Assembly (NCBI GenBank): GCA_938017975.1
Contig: CALIKQ010000048.1
Coordinates: 44,222-108,221, forward strand
Reading direction: 5' to 3'
Source: an uncultured Pseudomonadales bacterium
GTDB taxonomy: Bacteria; Pseudomonadota; Gammaproteobacteria; Pseudomonadales; Azotimanducaceae
Length of the DNA: 64,000 nt
Shown: positions 55,422 through 64,000 of the stretch, piece after piece
How the letters are laid out: each line of letters opens with the position of its first letter
Numbering within the stretch: the first letter of the stretch is position 1
Position numbers and translations under genes: made by a program
Notes under the pieces: generated by a model
Database searches by the model: none
What the model saw: the letters and a program-made list of their open reading frames with translations, nothing else
Told to the model about the DNA's origin: nothing

Positions 55422-56726
55422 TTGTATCGTCAGGCAAGCGACTACCCATCAGAAAGGAATAAACCTCTGAAACTTACCCCCTACTATGGCTATCGCTTAT
55501 TGGCAGCGTCGTTTGTCGCTCAATTCGTCTCGATAGGAATCTACAGCTATGTGCTGGGTCCGTTTATGGAACCCATGACCAGTGATCTCAGCTGGTCCCG
55601 CGGTGACTACACCCTGTCGCGCACCGTCGGACAGCTCGTGATGGCAATCGTTGGCTTCATGGTTGGCGCCAAGGTTGATACGATCGGAGCGCGACCCATC
55701 ATGGCACTAGGGACCCTTGTCCTTGGCGCTGCGCTGTACGCACACAGCCTGGTTGAATCCCGCCTTGCCTGGTGGTTACTCAATGGGGTCGTCCTCACTT
55801 GCGGATGCGCCATGGTCGGCAATCTTGTAGTCAATGTCACTTTATCAAAGTGGTTTGTTCTGCACCGGGGCAAAGCCATCGCCTTCGCGGCCATGGGTGT
55901 CTCGATGGGCGGCATCGTTCTTACGCCCCTATCGACTTGGCTCATCGACAACCTTGGCTGGAGAGAAGCCTGGGTTTGGCTTGCGGGGCTATCAACCTTA
56001 GTCCTGATTCCCGTAACGCTTGCGATGCGTCGCAGGCCTGAAGACTATGGACTTCGACCTGATGGGCTATCTGAGAAGGATTTCTTAAGTGATCAGGGTG
56101 AAAAAGCGCGACTCGAGGAGGCACTGGCCTTTACCCGAGGTCAAGCCCTCAGAACCTTTAGTTTTTATGCATTGGTCATCGCATTTGGTTTTTTTTCAAT
56201 CAACATTATTGTGCTTTTACTCCACAGCGTGCCTTTTCTAACCGATGAGGGATTCACAAGAAACGAGGCCGCCCTTGCGATTGTCATCGCTTCGATTCCT
56301 GCAATGCTTTCTAAGCCATTCTGGGGAACCCTCATCGATCGGATGCCGGTTAAGCCTTTAGCTGCTATCTCTGCGAGCCTTACTGGAGTCGCTTTACTGC
56401 TGATCATTTTTGCGGTTGAGAGCCAGTCTTTGTTCTGGACCTACGCCGCTTTTGTGGTACTCGGACTTGGGTGGGGCGGCATGATTCCAATGCAAGAGGT
56501 AATCTGGGCCACTTTTTATGGCAGGACCAACCTGGGTGCGATTCGCGGAGCGGGACTGCCTTTTGCGTTGACTTTAAGCGCGCTTGCTCCTTGGCTGGTG
56601 GGCAGACACTTTGACATTTATGGCAATTATATTGCGGCGCTCACAGTCGTAGCATTACTCAACATTGTCTCGGGCGTGCTCATTTATCTGGTTAAGCCGC
56701 CGGCCAAAAAAAATGTCTCCGATTGA
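55422..56726 (+). CDS. Major facilitator superfamily transporter
   Basis: 434 residues, about 12 transmembrane helices, of the monocarboxylate/oxalate-formate-like MFS group: GPFMEPMTSDLSWSRGDYTLS, GAKVDTIGARPIMALG, and AMGVSMGGIVLTPLSTWLI. The 5' end is unclear. The listed TTG at 55422 has no ribosome site; AGAAAGGAA at about 55451 would suit a CTG at 55467, which would start the protein at LKLTPYYGYR just before helix 1. Substrate unknown. It reads away from the tRNA. Confidence 0.88.
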   Translation: MYRQASDYPSERNKPLKLTPYYGYRLLAASFVAQFVSIGIYSYVLGPFMEPMTSDLSWSRGDYTLSRTVGQLVMAIVGFMVGAKVDTIGARPIMALGTLVLGAALYAHSLVESRLAWWLLNGVVLTCGCAMVGNLVVNVTLSKWFVLHRGKAIAFAAMGVSMGGIVLTPLSTWLIDNLGWREAWVWLAGLSTLVLIPVTLAMRRRPEDYGLRPDGLSEKDFLSDQGEKARLEEALAFTRGQALRTFSFYALVIAFGFFSINIIVLLLHSVPFLTDEGFTRNEAALAIVIASIPAMLSKPFWGTLIDRMPVKPLAAISASLTGVALLLIIFAVESQSLFWTYAAFVVLGLGWGGMIPMQEVIWATFYGRTNLGAIRGAGLPFALTLSALAPWLVGRHFDIYGNYIAALTVVALLNIVSGVLIYLVKPPAKKNVSD

Positions 56727-56820
56727 CATCGGTGTCATCGACCATCATTGCTTTGCTTTTTGTTACCGCTGCAGAATGCGCAAGCACAATCTCAGTCCAT
56801 GAAGAGCGCCAACGTTCAAT

Positions 56821-57360
56821 TCAATTTAGGTATTGAATTGGATCATCAACGTTCAACGTTTTAGCCGCGTCTTTCACCATTTGGTAAAAACCTAAAAGCT
56901 GATCGCTTGACTCATAAATTTCTATGAAATGGCCCAGAGACGCAAGGGCGTCTATGAATGCAAACTCAACCCCTGATAATGTGATCGCACGCGTCGCAAT
57001 ACGCAGACCTTGGGCCTCAAAATGCTGATAAGAAGCTGTTAAATCCGAGGTCATGACAGCCAAGTGATGTAACCCCCGCTCCTCTGATCGATACAAATCT
57101 CGAAACGGTGAACTGCCGGAAGATTCCTGTTGAACAAACTCAACCATGACATCACCCCATTGCCCGTAGGCCGAACTGTGCACAAAAGGGCAGTGCTCAC
57201 CGCGATGCCATCCTTCAGAAAGTTGAATATCTCTTGAAATAAAAAAGGGCCCAGCACCAAGCTGACGGGCCATCTTCTTTGCAGCATCCTCGATATTTGG
57301 GACGTGATAGGCGATCTGAACCACGCTATGGCCATGAATAGGCAATAATCCTGACATCAT
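56821..57360 (-). CDS. VOC-family (glyoxalase-fold) protein
   Basis: 179 residues with a beta-alpha-beta-beta-beta fold twice: VVQIAYHVPNIEDAAKKMAR with the first metal-ligand His, and RGLHHLAVMTSDL with the second, plus GHFIEIYES with a Glu. The set resembles glyoxalase_4 / 4-hydroxyphenylpyruvate or epimerase-type VOC members. Function cannot be set by sequence alone. The start has two ATGs in tandem with GAGGGG upstream. Divergent from the SDR gene, 161 bases apart. Confidence 0.85.
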   Translation of the reverse strand: MMSGLLPIHGHSVVQIAYHVPNIEDAAKKMARQLGAGPFFISRDIQLSEGWHRGEHCPFVHSSAYGQWGDVMVEFVQQESSGSSPFRDLYRSEERGLHHLAVMTSDLTASYQHFEAQGLRIATRAITLSGVEFAFIDALASLGHFIEIYESSDQLLGFYQMVKDAAKTLNVDDPIQYLN

Positions 57361-57521
57361 AATTTCCCCTCGATCGCCGGCGATTATTTCAATCTTACTG
57401 CATCGAACAAGATCTGACGCCGCTGGTCAAGATTCATAGCCAACCTTTGCTGTTGAAGCTTCAGCGCAGAAATGATTTCATGCCAATCAACCGCTATTCA
57501 TACGTCAATCAGGGAGCAAAT

Positions 57522-58361
57522 ATGTCAAAGCGACTCGAAGGAAAAATTGCAGCGATCACCGGAGCCGCCAGTGGGTTTGGAGCAGCCGCGACCCGTCGCT
57601 TCATTGAGGAGGGTGGCAAAGTCATTTTGGGGGATATCCAAGACGAAGCTGGCCAAGCCTTAGCCGATTCGTTTGGAGACGCCGCACGATTTTGTCACTG
57701 CGACGTGACACAGGAAGATCAGGTTGCAAACCTGGTTGATACTGCGGTCTCCGAGTTTGGCCGGCTTGACATTATGTACAACAATGCCGGTATTGTTGGT
57801 GCGGCAGGTCCCATTCACACAACGCCAGCCGATGAGTGGAAATTTACGTTAGACATTCTGCTCAACGGTGTTTTCTACGGAATCAAGCATGCTGCTCGGG
57901 TCATGATTCCCCAAGAGCGCGGGTCTATCGTAAATATGGCGAGCACCGCTGGTATCATGGGTGGACTTGGTCCCCATGCTTACGCGGCCGCAAAACACGG
58001 GGTCATCGGAATCACAAAAAATAGCGCCGCAGAGCTCGCCCATCACGGCATTCGCGTCAATGCGATTGCACCGGCGGGCATGGCAACACCGATGGTCGCC
58101 GGACTAGCAGGAGATCCCAGCGACATTGAGGGCACCACAGCACGACTTGCCAGCGTGTCACCGCTGAAAGGTCGAGCCGGAGTCGCAAGCGATGTTGCCA
58201 ATGCGGCGCTTTGGCTGGCGAGTGATGAATCAGGCTATACCTCCGGGCACACACTCACCACAGATGCCGGCATGACCACTGGCGCGACAAATAACCCACC
58301 TAATTTTACCGAGTACACACCGATCATTCGCGAAGCCGGCAGACGAGGTCTGGAAGACTGA
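57522..58361 (+). CDS. Short-chain dehydrogenase/reductase
   Basis: 279 residues from the ATG at 57522 (GGGAG upstream), where the Rossmann fold starts: KIAAITGAASGFGAAATRRF. Other SDR markers: NNAGIVG, the catalytic Ser in NMASTAGIMGG, Tyr and Lys in HAYAAAKHGVI, and RVNAIAPAGMAT. The last Asp of the beta-2 strand (GDIQDE) favours NAD over NADP. Substrate unknown; it may act with the MFS and VOC neighbours on an imported compound (inference). Confidence 0.9.
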   Translation: MSKRLEGKIAAITGAASGFGAAATRRFIEEGGKVILGDIQDEAGQALADSFGDAARFCHCDVTQEDQVANLVDTAVSEFGRLDIMYNNAGIVGAAGPIHTTPADEWKFTLDILLNGVFYGIKHAARVMIPQERGSIVNMASTAGIMGGLGPHAYAAAKHGVIGITKNSAAELAHHGIRVNAIAPAGMATPMVAGLAGDPSDIEGTTARLASVSPLKGRAGVASDVANAALWLASDESGYTSGHTLTTDAGMTTGATNNPPNFTEYTPIIREAGRRGLED

Positions 58362-58427
58362 TTTAGCAAGGGCAAGGCGTTGACGGTAGGTTTCACCTCT
58401 AATGCCTTTGCTCGCTTAGCTCTGATC

Positions 58428-58862
58428 CTAGCTCTGCTTCAAGTCCATCTGCGCTGACAGCCAGTCAGCCGCTTTAAAGCCCAGTGCCATAACAACCAAA
58501 AATCCAAAAACCTTCGGCTCAAGATAGCCTAAACCTGCAAGCGCGGGCCCGGGACAAAGGCCTGAGATACCCCACCCCATGCCAAACAACACAGCGCCTA
58601 TGATCAGTTTTTGATCAATTACACTCGTTATGGGCACCATGAAAGCCTTTGCAAACATTGGCCCCTTGAGGCGCGGAACTGCAAGCTGAAAAAAAACCGT
58701 TGAGACAACTAATGCAGAGCCCATCACCAAGGCCAAATGAGGCCGCCAATCCCGAGTAATGTCCAAAAACCCTTGAATATTTGCGGGGTCAGTCATCCCG
58801 GAGATCGCAAGACCCAATCCAAAGACAATGCCGCTCAACAACGCAGAAAGATAAATTTTCAT
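58428..58862 (-). CDS. YeeE/YedE-family membrane protein, second half
   Basis: 144 residues with four hydrophobic segments, of the DUF6691 half of YeeE/YedE (MKIYLSALLSGIVFGLGLAI, FGMGWGISGLCPGPAL). The Cys in GLCPGP is the conserved thiol for sulfur-compound passage in this family. The ATG at 58862 overlaps the stop of the first half by four bases. A frame extension to 58979 is antisense-like and rejected. Confidence 0.85.
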   Translation of the reverse strand: MKIYLSALLSGIVFGLGLAISGMTDPANIQGFLDITRDWRPHLALVMGSALVVSTVFFQLAVPRLKGPMFAKAFMVPITSVIDQKLIIGAVLFGMGWGISGLCPGPALAGLGYLEPKVFGFLVVMALGFKAADWLSAQMDLKQS

Positions 58863-59260
58863 GTTATGAGACCCAAGAGGAATACAGTCATCATGCCCAC
58901 CAACATAAACGTCAGCGTCGCGATCAAGGAGCGAGCGGAACCTCGTCCGATACCACAAACGCCATGACCGCTGGTACATCCACTGCCAAGTCGAGTTCCG
59001 ACGCCTACAAAAAATCCGCCGATTAAGATTGACGCCCAGGATCCATCAAAGACAGGCGCTGCAAAATCTGTCGTGGCCAACAGCAGTAAGGGCCCGATCA
59101 CAAGCCCCCCGGCGAAAAACAAGGCCCAAGGCTCAAGCGCGGAAGGAAAAATAGCTCGATAAGCAATGCTACTGATGCCAGCAATACGCCCCTGACTCGC
59201 CATCAGTGCGATACTAGCAAAGCCAATAAGGCCACCCCCAAGGATCGACTCAATAACCAT
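58859..59260 (-). CDS. YeeE/YedE-family membrane protein, first half
   Basis: 133 residues with four hydrophobic segments; the hallmark GVGTRLGSGCTSGHGVCG carries the conserved Cys residues. YeeE/TsuA transports thiosulfate in Escherichia coli; the split two-gene form is common in proteobacteria, often near ArsR-type sulfur regulators or persulfide dioxygenases, neither of which is here. AAGGAGC precedes the ATG. Confidence 0.87.
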   Translation of the reverse strand: MVIESILGGGLIGFASIALMASQGRIAGISSIAYRAIFPSALEPWALFFAGGLVIGPLLLLATTDFAAPVFDGSWASILIGGFFVGVGTRLGSGCTSGHGVCGIGRGSARSLIATLTFMLVGMMTVFLLGLIT

Positions 59261-59496
59261 TTTATAGCTCCTTTATAATGACTGATCACAGTTAGTGGGT
59301 GCTCATTGTATTTCGAACACTGCGCTCACATTGCGTCTAACAGTGCTGCGCTGACCTTCTAACGACTATCGATCCTACATGACGTAGTTAATTTGCCAAG
59401 CCACCCGACACATTGCTTGCTATCGATGATAGATTGAACACTTGCTCTCATGGGAACAATACTTTAAATTTTTTAACCATGGCTGGGGGGCTTATT

Positions 59497-59688
59497 ATGC
59501 GATCAATTATGCTCTTTTTAGGGTTAATCATTCTTTCGGGCTGTGACCGCGAATACAAGAATTGTTTTGAGGCTGCACTTCCAAAGCAACGCGCATTGGT
59601 TGCATGCAACGATCTCTGGCAAGTCTGCGAAAGGGCTGCACGAGTGCGCGCCGAAAAAGAGTGCGAAGCCTTCAAACCCGAGGACTAA
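59497..59688 (+). CDS. Small lipoprotein
   Basis: 63 codons from the ATG at 59497, preceded by GGGGGG seven bases upstream. MRSIMLFLGLIILSGC is a complete lipoprotein signal with lipobox ILSGC. The remaining 46 residues hold four more Cys and many charged residues (DREYKNCFEAALPKQ, VCERAARVRAEKECE), so one or two disulfides are possible in the periplasm. No family recognised. An upstream in-frame codon at 59413 is less likely. Confidence 0.75.
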   Translation: MRSIMLFLGLIILSGCDREYKNCFEAALPKQRALVACNDLWQVCERAARVRAEKECEAFKPED

Positions 59689-59838
59689 GAGCCTTCCGCG
59701 CCTAGACAATACCCCTCAACATCATCAGAGATGACGCTAGCACCCTCGGTTGAGTGCAAGGCTAACAAGTCTCGACCTTCTCTTGCTCCGACTCTCCGGT
59801 TCAACGACAATGCCAATACACCTTATTGAGAGAATTTC

Positions 59839-60660
59839 ATGCGCGCACTACTGACCAATGATGACGGGATCGACAGCCCGGGATTACACGCACTCGCCCG
59901 CCAGGTTGAAGCCGCAGGTTTTGAAGTGGTTGTCGTTGCCCCCAGCTTTGATGCCTCAGGTACTGGCGCCAGTCTTGGGCACATCTCAAGGGAGCATCCT
60001 ATTCATTATGAAAAACGCCAGATAGCAGGTTTAAAGGGAGATGCCTTTGCACTAGATGGTCCGCCGGCGCTGTGCACGATCACCAGTCATCTTGGGGCCT
60101 TTGGCCGACGACCCGATGTGGTCATATCCGGGCCTAATCTAGGACTCAACACCGGGCGCTCGGTTCTCCACAGCGGCACTGTCGGCGCCGCACTAGCGGC
60201 CCAGAACTTTGGCATCAAAGGCCTAGCGGTGAGTCTGGCTGTATCTGAGCCCTGGCATTTTGACACCGCTTGCCAATATACGGTTGATCTACTCGGCCCC
60301 CTTATGGAAGGTCCAGATCGTTGCGTCCTTAATCTCAACGTGCCCGCGCTCCCATTTTCTGAAACCCTAGGTTTGCGTTGGGGTGGGCTTGCCGAATTCG
60401 GCTCAGTACGAAGCCAGATCGTTGACCAAGCCGAAGGAAAACTATTCTTTGACCTTGTTGAGACAGCCTATGACCCGCCGCCAGACAGCGACCTTGGGCT
60501 GGTCAACGCCGGTTTTGCCGCAGTCACTGCCCTGCATGGAACCTGCGAGGTTTGGCAGGACTCGACCCTTCGAGGAACAACCCTGCTGGCGACCCAAGAA
60601 ATGCCCAGCGCCACAGCGATGCACTCACTTTTGCCAGCAGCGTCCTATCTTGGACAATGA
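59839..60660 (+). CDS. surE: SurE-like 5'-nucleotidase
   Basis: 273 residues. The metal site LLTNDDGIDSPG at the N-terminus, VVAPSFDASGTGASL, and VVISGPNLGLNTGRSVLHSGTVGAA are SurE motifs; in standard SurE the last reads SGxNxGxN with SGTVxAA. It hydrolyses nucleoside 5'-monophosphates or polyphosphate. The usual partners (pcm, rpoS, truD) are not here. GAGAGAA precedes the ATG. Its stop overlaps the start of the next gene by four bases, an unexpected pairing with a pilus-type protein. Confidence 0.88.
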   Translation: MRALLTNDDGIDSPGLHALARQVEAAGFEVVVVAPSFDASGTGASLGHISREHPIHYEKRQIAGLKGDAFALDGPPALCTITSHLGAFGRRPDVVISGPNLGLNTGRSVLHSGTVGAALAAQNFGIKGLAVSLAVSEPWHFDTACQYTVDLLGPLMEGPDRCVLNLNVPALPFSETLGLRWGGLAEFGSVRSQIVDQAEGKLFFDLVETAYDPPPDSDLGLVNAGFAAVTALHGTCEVWQDSTLRGTTLLATQEMPSATAMHSLLPAASYLGQ

Positions 60661-63600
60661 GGCCGCCACGACGAGCACAATTTGGCATCTTGACTCATCT
60701 ATTAAATCGGACTCGACATTCCTCGGCAGCATTTTGCTTCGGCCTCATCGTTACCCTGCTGCTTCCAAATGATGCTTATGCCAGCCTTAGTAATGTCTCA
60801 GCCAGCCAGGACGGCTCGGACTCTACGAGCCCTTTTCTTTTTACGGTAAGTTATACGATCAATACAAATTATGGAGGCAATGGTAACGGTAGAGTCAACG
60901 GGGTAAAACTTGAATACGACAATGGTGGCGGTTATCAGCAATTGGGCAGTTGTGCTACCAGCGGATTTCCAAACGGTAATACAAAAAACGGGCAAGGCGG
61001 CACCTTACAAATGTCAGACATCTCAGCAACTGGGCTGACTGCTGGGACCTACAATTTACGATTAACGGTTTATACCAATGCCGGCAACTCTTCTGGGAGC
61101 GCCTGCTCAGCAGATGCAAACGTGGCGACAATCAGCAATTTCGCAATCTCATCGGGCAATAGCGCGCCAGCAGTTACTGATGCTGGCGCCACCCTCGCCT
61201 ACACCGAAGGCGATAGCGCAACCGTCATCGACGGGACACTTACCATCACCGATGTTGATGACACCAATATGGAAGGCGCCACCATCACCATCAGCAGTGG
61301 CTACCAGTCTTCTGAAGATGTTCTCGCCTTTACCAACGCCAATGGCATTACCGGATCTTGGGACAGCGGCAACGGCGTTTTGACGCTCAGCGGCTCTGCC
61401 AGTAAAGCCAACTATGAGACCGCGTTTGAGAGCATCACCTACCAGAACACTGATGCAACAAGCCCCAATACCAGTGACCGAACCATCACTTGGGTCGTCA
61501 ACGACGGCTCCGCCAACTCCTCGGCAACTACCAGCACGATTACTGTTTCTGTACCCAGCCTGCATCACTATGCAGTTAGTTTCGATGGTGGTAGCACAAC
61601 AAATAACGCGAATGGCCCTAACTGCACAGCTATTCCAGTTACGATTATCGCTCATAATGCGGGTCATACTGCCGTCACAACCAGTAACACAGTGACGTTA
61701 ACGACCAGTAGTGGAAGCGGCGCCTGGGTCAGCAACTCAGACAACACCAGCATCGCCATTGGATTTGGTGGCGCCAACAGCATCACCACTTATCTGCGTC
61801 ACGTTGCTGCCGGTGCCACAACGATCAACGTTACCGACGGCAGTCAATCAGAATCGGAAGACCCGACGTTCACTTTCAATGCAGCGACGATGTCCCTCGA
61901 GTTCTTTCTAGACGCAAACGCCAATGGGGTCCCCGACGGCGACGGCGATGATATTCCAACCCTCACAGCAGGTACCACCCTCAATCAAATCTTGGTCGGG
62001 GTTAAGGACGGTGGTAATGCCTGCACACAGGATGCTGCTGTACAGGGCCAAACCATTTCAACCAACCTTGCCTACGAATGTATTAACCCATCAACGTGTC
62101 GTCGCGATAAAGATATGTCGGTGACGCCAACAGGCGGCTCGGCGACCGGCATTGAAGAGAATAACAGCGGCGCAACGATTGCCTACCAATCGGTTAATCT
62201 CGTTTTTAACGCGAACGGTTACGCACCCATACCACTCATCTATAAAGACGCTGGGAGCACTAAACTCTACGGCGCAATGACCACGCCGGCATCAGGGAAT
62301 AACCCACCACTGGCAGTAACAGGCACAAGCAATACTTTCGTCAGCAAGCCTGCGGATTTAAGTGTATCGGTAGCCAGTAATCCTGGGACAACTTCGAGCG
62401 GTTCAGGGTTCATCGCTGCAGGCACCAACTTTAACGTCGGCGTTCAAGCCCTCAATGCTTTGGGCGGCACAACACCCAATTTCGGCCAAGAATCTTCGGC
62501 AGAAACTGCCAAGGTCACGTTCGTTGCCCTCACCTATCCAACTGGGGGCAGTAACGCTGGCACTTTATCCAGTGGGTCCTATAGTTTGAGTGGCAGTACC
62601 GATGGCGCTGGCACCGTGGTCGCTAATTTCAATGAAGTGGGCACCATCACCCTCCGCGCTGAAATCGGGGATAGCGATTACCTCGGAACCGGCAACGTAA
62701 CGGGCACCACAAGCGGTCACATCGGCCGGTTTTTCCCTCATCAGTTTTTGCTGAGTAGCGATGGTGTGATAGACGGATGTACCCCTGGTACTGATTTTAC
62801 TTACATGGATGAACCAGACTTGACCATTGGATACACCATAACCGCGAAAAATGCGGGCGGCGGGACTGTCTCACATTACGATTCTAGTGACGGTTATGCT
62901 GTCGCCGCCATCGCGGCGGTCGCCGAATCCACCAGCAACGATGGCAACAATCTCAGCGCTCGACTCACTCACGCAACCACCACTTGGAACGCCGGCGTCT
63001 ATAGCATCTCCGATACATCGGCCAAGTTTGCTCGAGGCTCATCACCCGAAGGGGAACTCAATCTCGAAATCGGTCTTACGCTAACCGATGGACTCGATAG
63101 TCGAAACTTTAACGCGCTGGACATGAATCCTGCGACCAGCGGTGACTGCACTGCAACTAGTAGCTGCACCAGCCGAGACCTGACCGGTAATCCCAAGCTG
63201 CGCTGGGGCCGCATCGAATTGAGCTCCGCGAGCGGCCCTGAGAGTCAGGCGCTGCCGATACCGCTTGCGGCACAGTACTACAACGGCACAACCTTCGTAA
63301 CAAACACCGCAGACAGCTGTACGCCAATCGCGCGAGGCAGAATAGCGTTCAATGATGCAGCCATCAGTACTGCCAGTAATCTAACGATTAATATTGGTAG
63401 TGGCACCGATAACAGCGCTGGCAGTTCCACAAACGTTAATCTTTCGACGACTGACCTCGTTCTGGTCTCGGGCGATGGTAATCTTTCGTTCTCTGCACCA
63501 TCAGACAGTGACCGCGGCTCCTTTACGATAGACGTTAATCTCACTGATCTGCCCTGGCTGAAATATGATTGGGATTTGGACGGAAGCCATGATGATTCGC

Positions 63601-63674
63601 CGCCAACAGCAACAGGGACCTTTGGCGTCTTTGGTGGGCACGACAAAATTTTGTTTCGTAAAGTTTCAAACTAA
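60657..63674 (+). CDS. MshQ-like DUF6701 protein with cadherin-like N-terminal domain
   Basis: 1005 residues from the ATG at 60657, which overlaps the surE stop (ATGA) and gives a signal peptide (hydrophobic FCFGLIVTLLLPN ending AYAS). Order: a beta-sandwich region (about 45-165), a cadherin/VCBS-like domain (170-300, TEGDSATVIDGTLTITDVDD), and repeated Thr/Ser-rich beta domains. From about 680 comes the DUF6701/MshQ region with GRFFPHQFLLSSDGVIDGC, LRWGRIELSSASGPESQ, LAAQYYNGTTFV and NTADSCTPI. MshQ proteins are encoded with MSHA-type pili. Many Ser/Thr and few Lys suggest a surface protein. Confidence 0.88.
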   Translation: MRPPRRAQFGILTHLLNRTRHSSAAFCFGLIVTLLLPNDAYASLSNVSASQDGSDSTSPFLFTVSYTINTNYGGNGNGRVNGVKLEYDNGGGYQQLGSCATSGFPNGNTKNGQGGTLQMSDISATGLTAGTYNLRLTVYTNAGNSSGSACSADANVATISNFAISSGNSAPAVTDAGATLAYTEGDSATVIDGTLTITDVDDTNMEGATITISSGYQSSEDVLAFTNANGITGSWDSGNGVLTLSGSASKANYETAFESITYQNTDATSPNTSDRTITWVVNDGSANSSATTSTITVSVPSLHHYAVSFDGGSTTNNANGPNCTAIPVTIIAHNAGHTAVTTSNTVTLTTSSGSGAWVSNSDNTSIAIGFGGANSITTYLRHVAAGATTINVTDGSQSESEDPTFTFNAATMSLEFFLDANANGVPDGDGDDIPTLTAGTTLNQILVGVKDGGNACTQDAAVQGQTISTNLAYECINPSTCRRDKDMSVTPTGGSATGIEENNSGATIAYQSVNLVFNANGYAPIPLIYKDAGSTKLYGAMTTPASGNNPPLAVTGTSNTFVSKPADLSVSVASNPGTTSSGSGFIAAGTNFNVGVQALNALGGTTPNFGQESSAETAKVTFVALTYPTGGSNAGTLSSGSYSLSGSTDGAGTVVANFNEVGTITLRAEIGDSDYLGTGNVTGTTSGHIGRFFPHQFLLSSDGVIDGCTPGTDFTYMDEPDLTIGYTITAKNAGGGTVSHYDSSDGYAVAAIAAVAESTSNDGNNLSARLTHATTTWNAGVYSISDTSAKFARGSSPEGELNLEIGLTLTDGLDSRNFNALDMNPATSGDCTATSSCTSRDLTGNPKLRWGRIELSSASGPESQALPIPLAAQYYNGTTFVTNTADSCTPIARGRIAFNDAAISTASNLTINIGSGTDNSAGSSTNVNLSTTDLVLVSGDGNLSFSAPSDSDRGSFTIDVNLTDLPWLKYDWDLDGSHDDSPPTATGTFGVFGGHDKILFRKVSN

Positions 63675-63887
63675 ACAAGTATCATCACAGCGCTGGACCA
63701 CCGAAATTGGTCTCGCAGAGTCTCACCACGTTAACGGCAGTACACGGATCTCGCCGAGCAACCCCTTGAGACACCCCTCGAAACGATCGTGCTATCTGGC
63801 TGCTTAAGAGCGCATCCCCAGGCAAGGGAATCACAAATCAATTCTCTGAGGCCCGGTATCCCCACCAAAAAACTTGTCAACGCCTGA

Positions 63888-64000
63888 CTAAAGCGCGCTG
63901 ATCACAGCAGTTTTGCTCACAGAATCACACGTCCCGACGCTGGTAATCGTGTAGATCGTTTTACCCCCTGCAGTTACAGAGCTACATGTCACTGCTGCAG
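63888..64000 (-). CDS. C-terminal end of a pilin-like gene, possibly mshP (cut by window edge)
   Basis: Reading the minus strand from the edge, an open frame ends at TAG (63888-63890) after AAVTCSSVTAGGKTIYTITS and VGTCDSVSKTAVISAL. The layout of two Cys and closing beta strands resembles the end of MshP/PilX-type minor pilin proteins. It is convergent with the MshQ-like gene, 213 bases apart; in MSHA clusters mshP and mshQ usually point the same way. Only 37 residues are visible, so the assignment is tentative. Confidence 0.4.
   Translation of the reverse strand, partial: AAVTCSSVTAGGKTIYTITSVGTCDSVSKTAVISAL

Noticed and set aside
58863..58979. 39-residue N-terminal extension of the second YeeE/YedE gene
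   Set aside because: It is antisense-like sequence inside the first-half gene; the ATG at 58862 gives the family start and an ATGA overlap.

Overview
The window reads as a chromosomal segment of a free-living, probably marine, gammaproteobacterium. Hda, ZipA, the Rsx/Rnf membrane complex, DinG, GrxD, RNase T and the DUF2066 and DUF3108 proteins all point there. Several gene orders match those known in Pseudomonas: dcd-mrp-metG-rnf-nth, argG/pyrC/rnt/grxD, smc-zipA-ligA, and DUF2066-perM-hda. I see no phage, insertion sequence, plasmid function or CRISPR array. Genes are tightly packed, with many 4-base ATGA overlaps. Base composition looks even throughout, apart from a T-rich intergenic stretch near 29.3 kb.

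Layout. 0-7.4 kb, mostly minus strand: the start of an M20 amidohydrolase, then murG-hda-perM and a DUF2066 protein, with the DUF3108 gene divergent, then dcd and mrp. 7.6-13.9 kb, plus strand: metG, an unusual rnf operon (A, B, D, G, E) and nth. The operon has no rnfC, and its RnfB carries the C-terminal two-cluster ferredoxin module of RnfC. 13.9-17.3 kb: argG, pyrC, rnt, grxD. 17.7-26.1 kb: catabolic genes, namely an orphan hydantoinase B, argD, glpK, a thiolase, an alpha/beta hydrolase, an acyl-CoA dehydrogenase and a double-CDGSH protein. 26.1-29.1 kb: a PhoPQ-like two-component system with a PepSY and a glycine-zipper protein, followed by a repeat-bearing intergenic region. 29.6-35.6 kb: a glycerate-kinase-like protein, dinG, a PQQ-type sugar dehydrogenase and a PglL/Wzy-type ligase. 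35.7-42.9 kb: smc-zipA-ligA and a lytic transglycosylase-like lipoprotein. 43.1-51.9 kb: hydrolases, a prolyl oligopeptidase and a cluster of two hot-dog proteins, a DUF35 protein and a cysteine-less thiolase-like protein, then coaE and an L7/L12-like-domain protein. 52.0-55.3 kb: two secreted or periplasmic proteins at the 3' side of tRNA-Arg(CCU). 55.4-64 kb: an MFS transporter, a VOC protein, an SDR, a YeeE/YedE pair, a small lipoprotein, surE, a large MshQ-like DUF6701 protein and the end of a pilin-like gene.

The strongest candidate for something not commonly described is the rnf operon. The NADH/FMN-binding part of RnfC is missing, while its Fe-S electron-transfer part is fused to RnfB, which implies a different electron donor. 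Next are the cysteine-less thiolase/DUF35/hot-dog cluster, which resembles the parts of steroid side-chain aldolase systems, and a secreted HEXXH protein carrying dockerin-like repeats.
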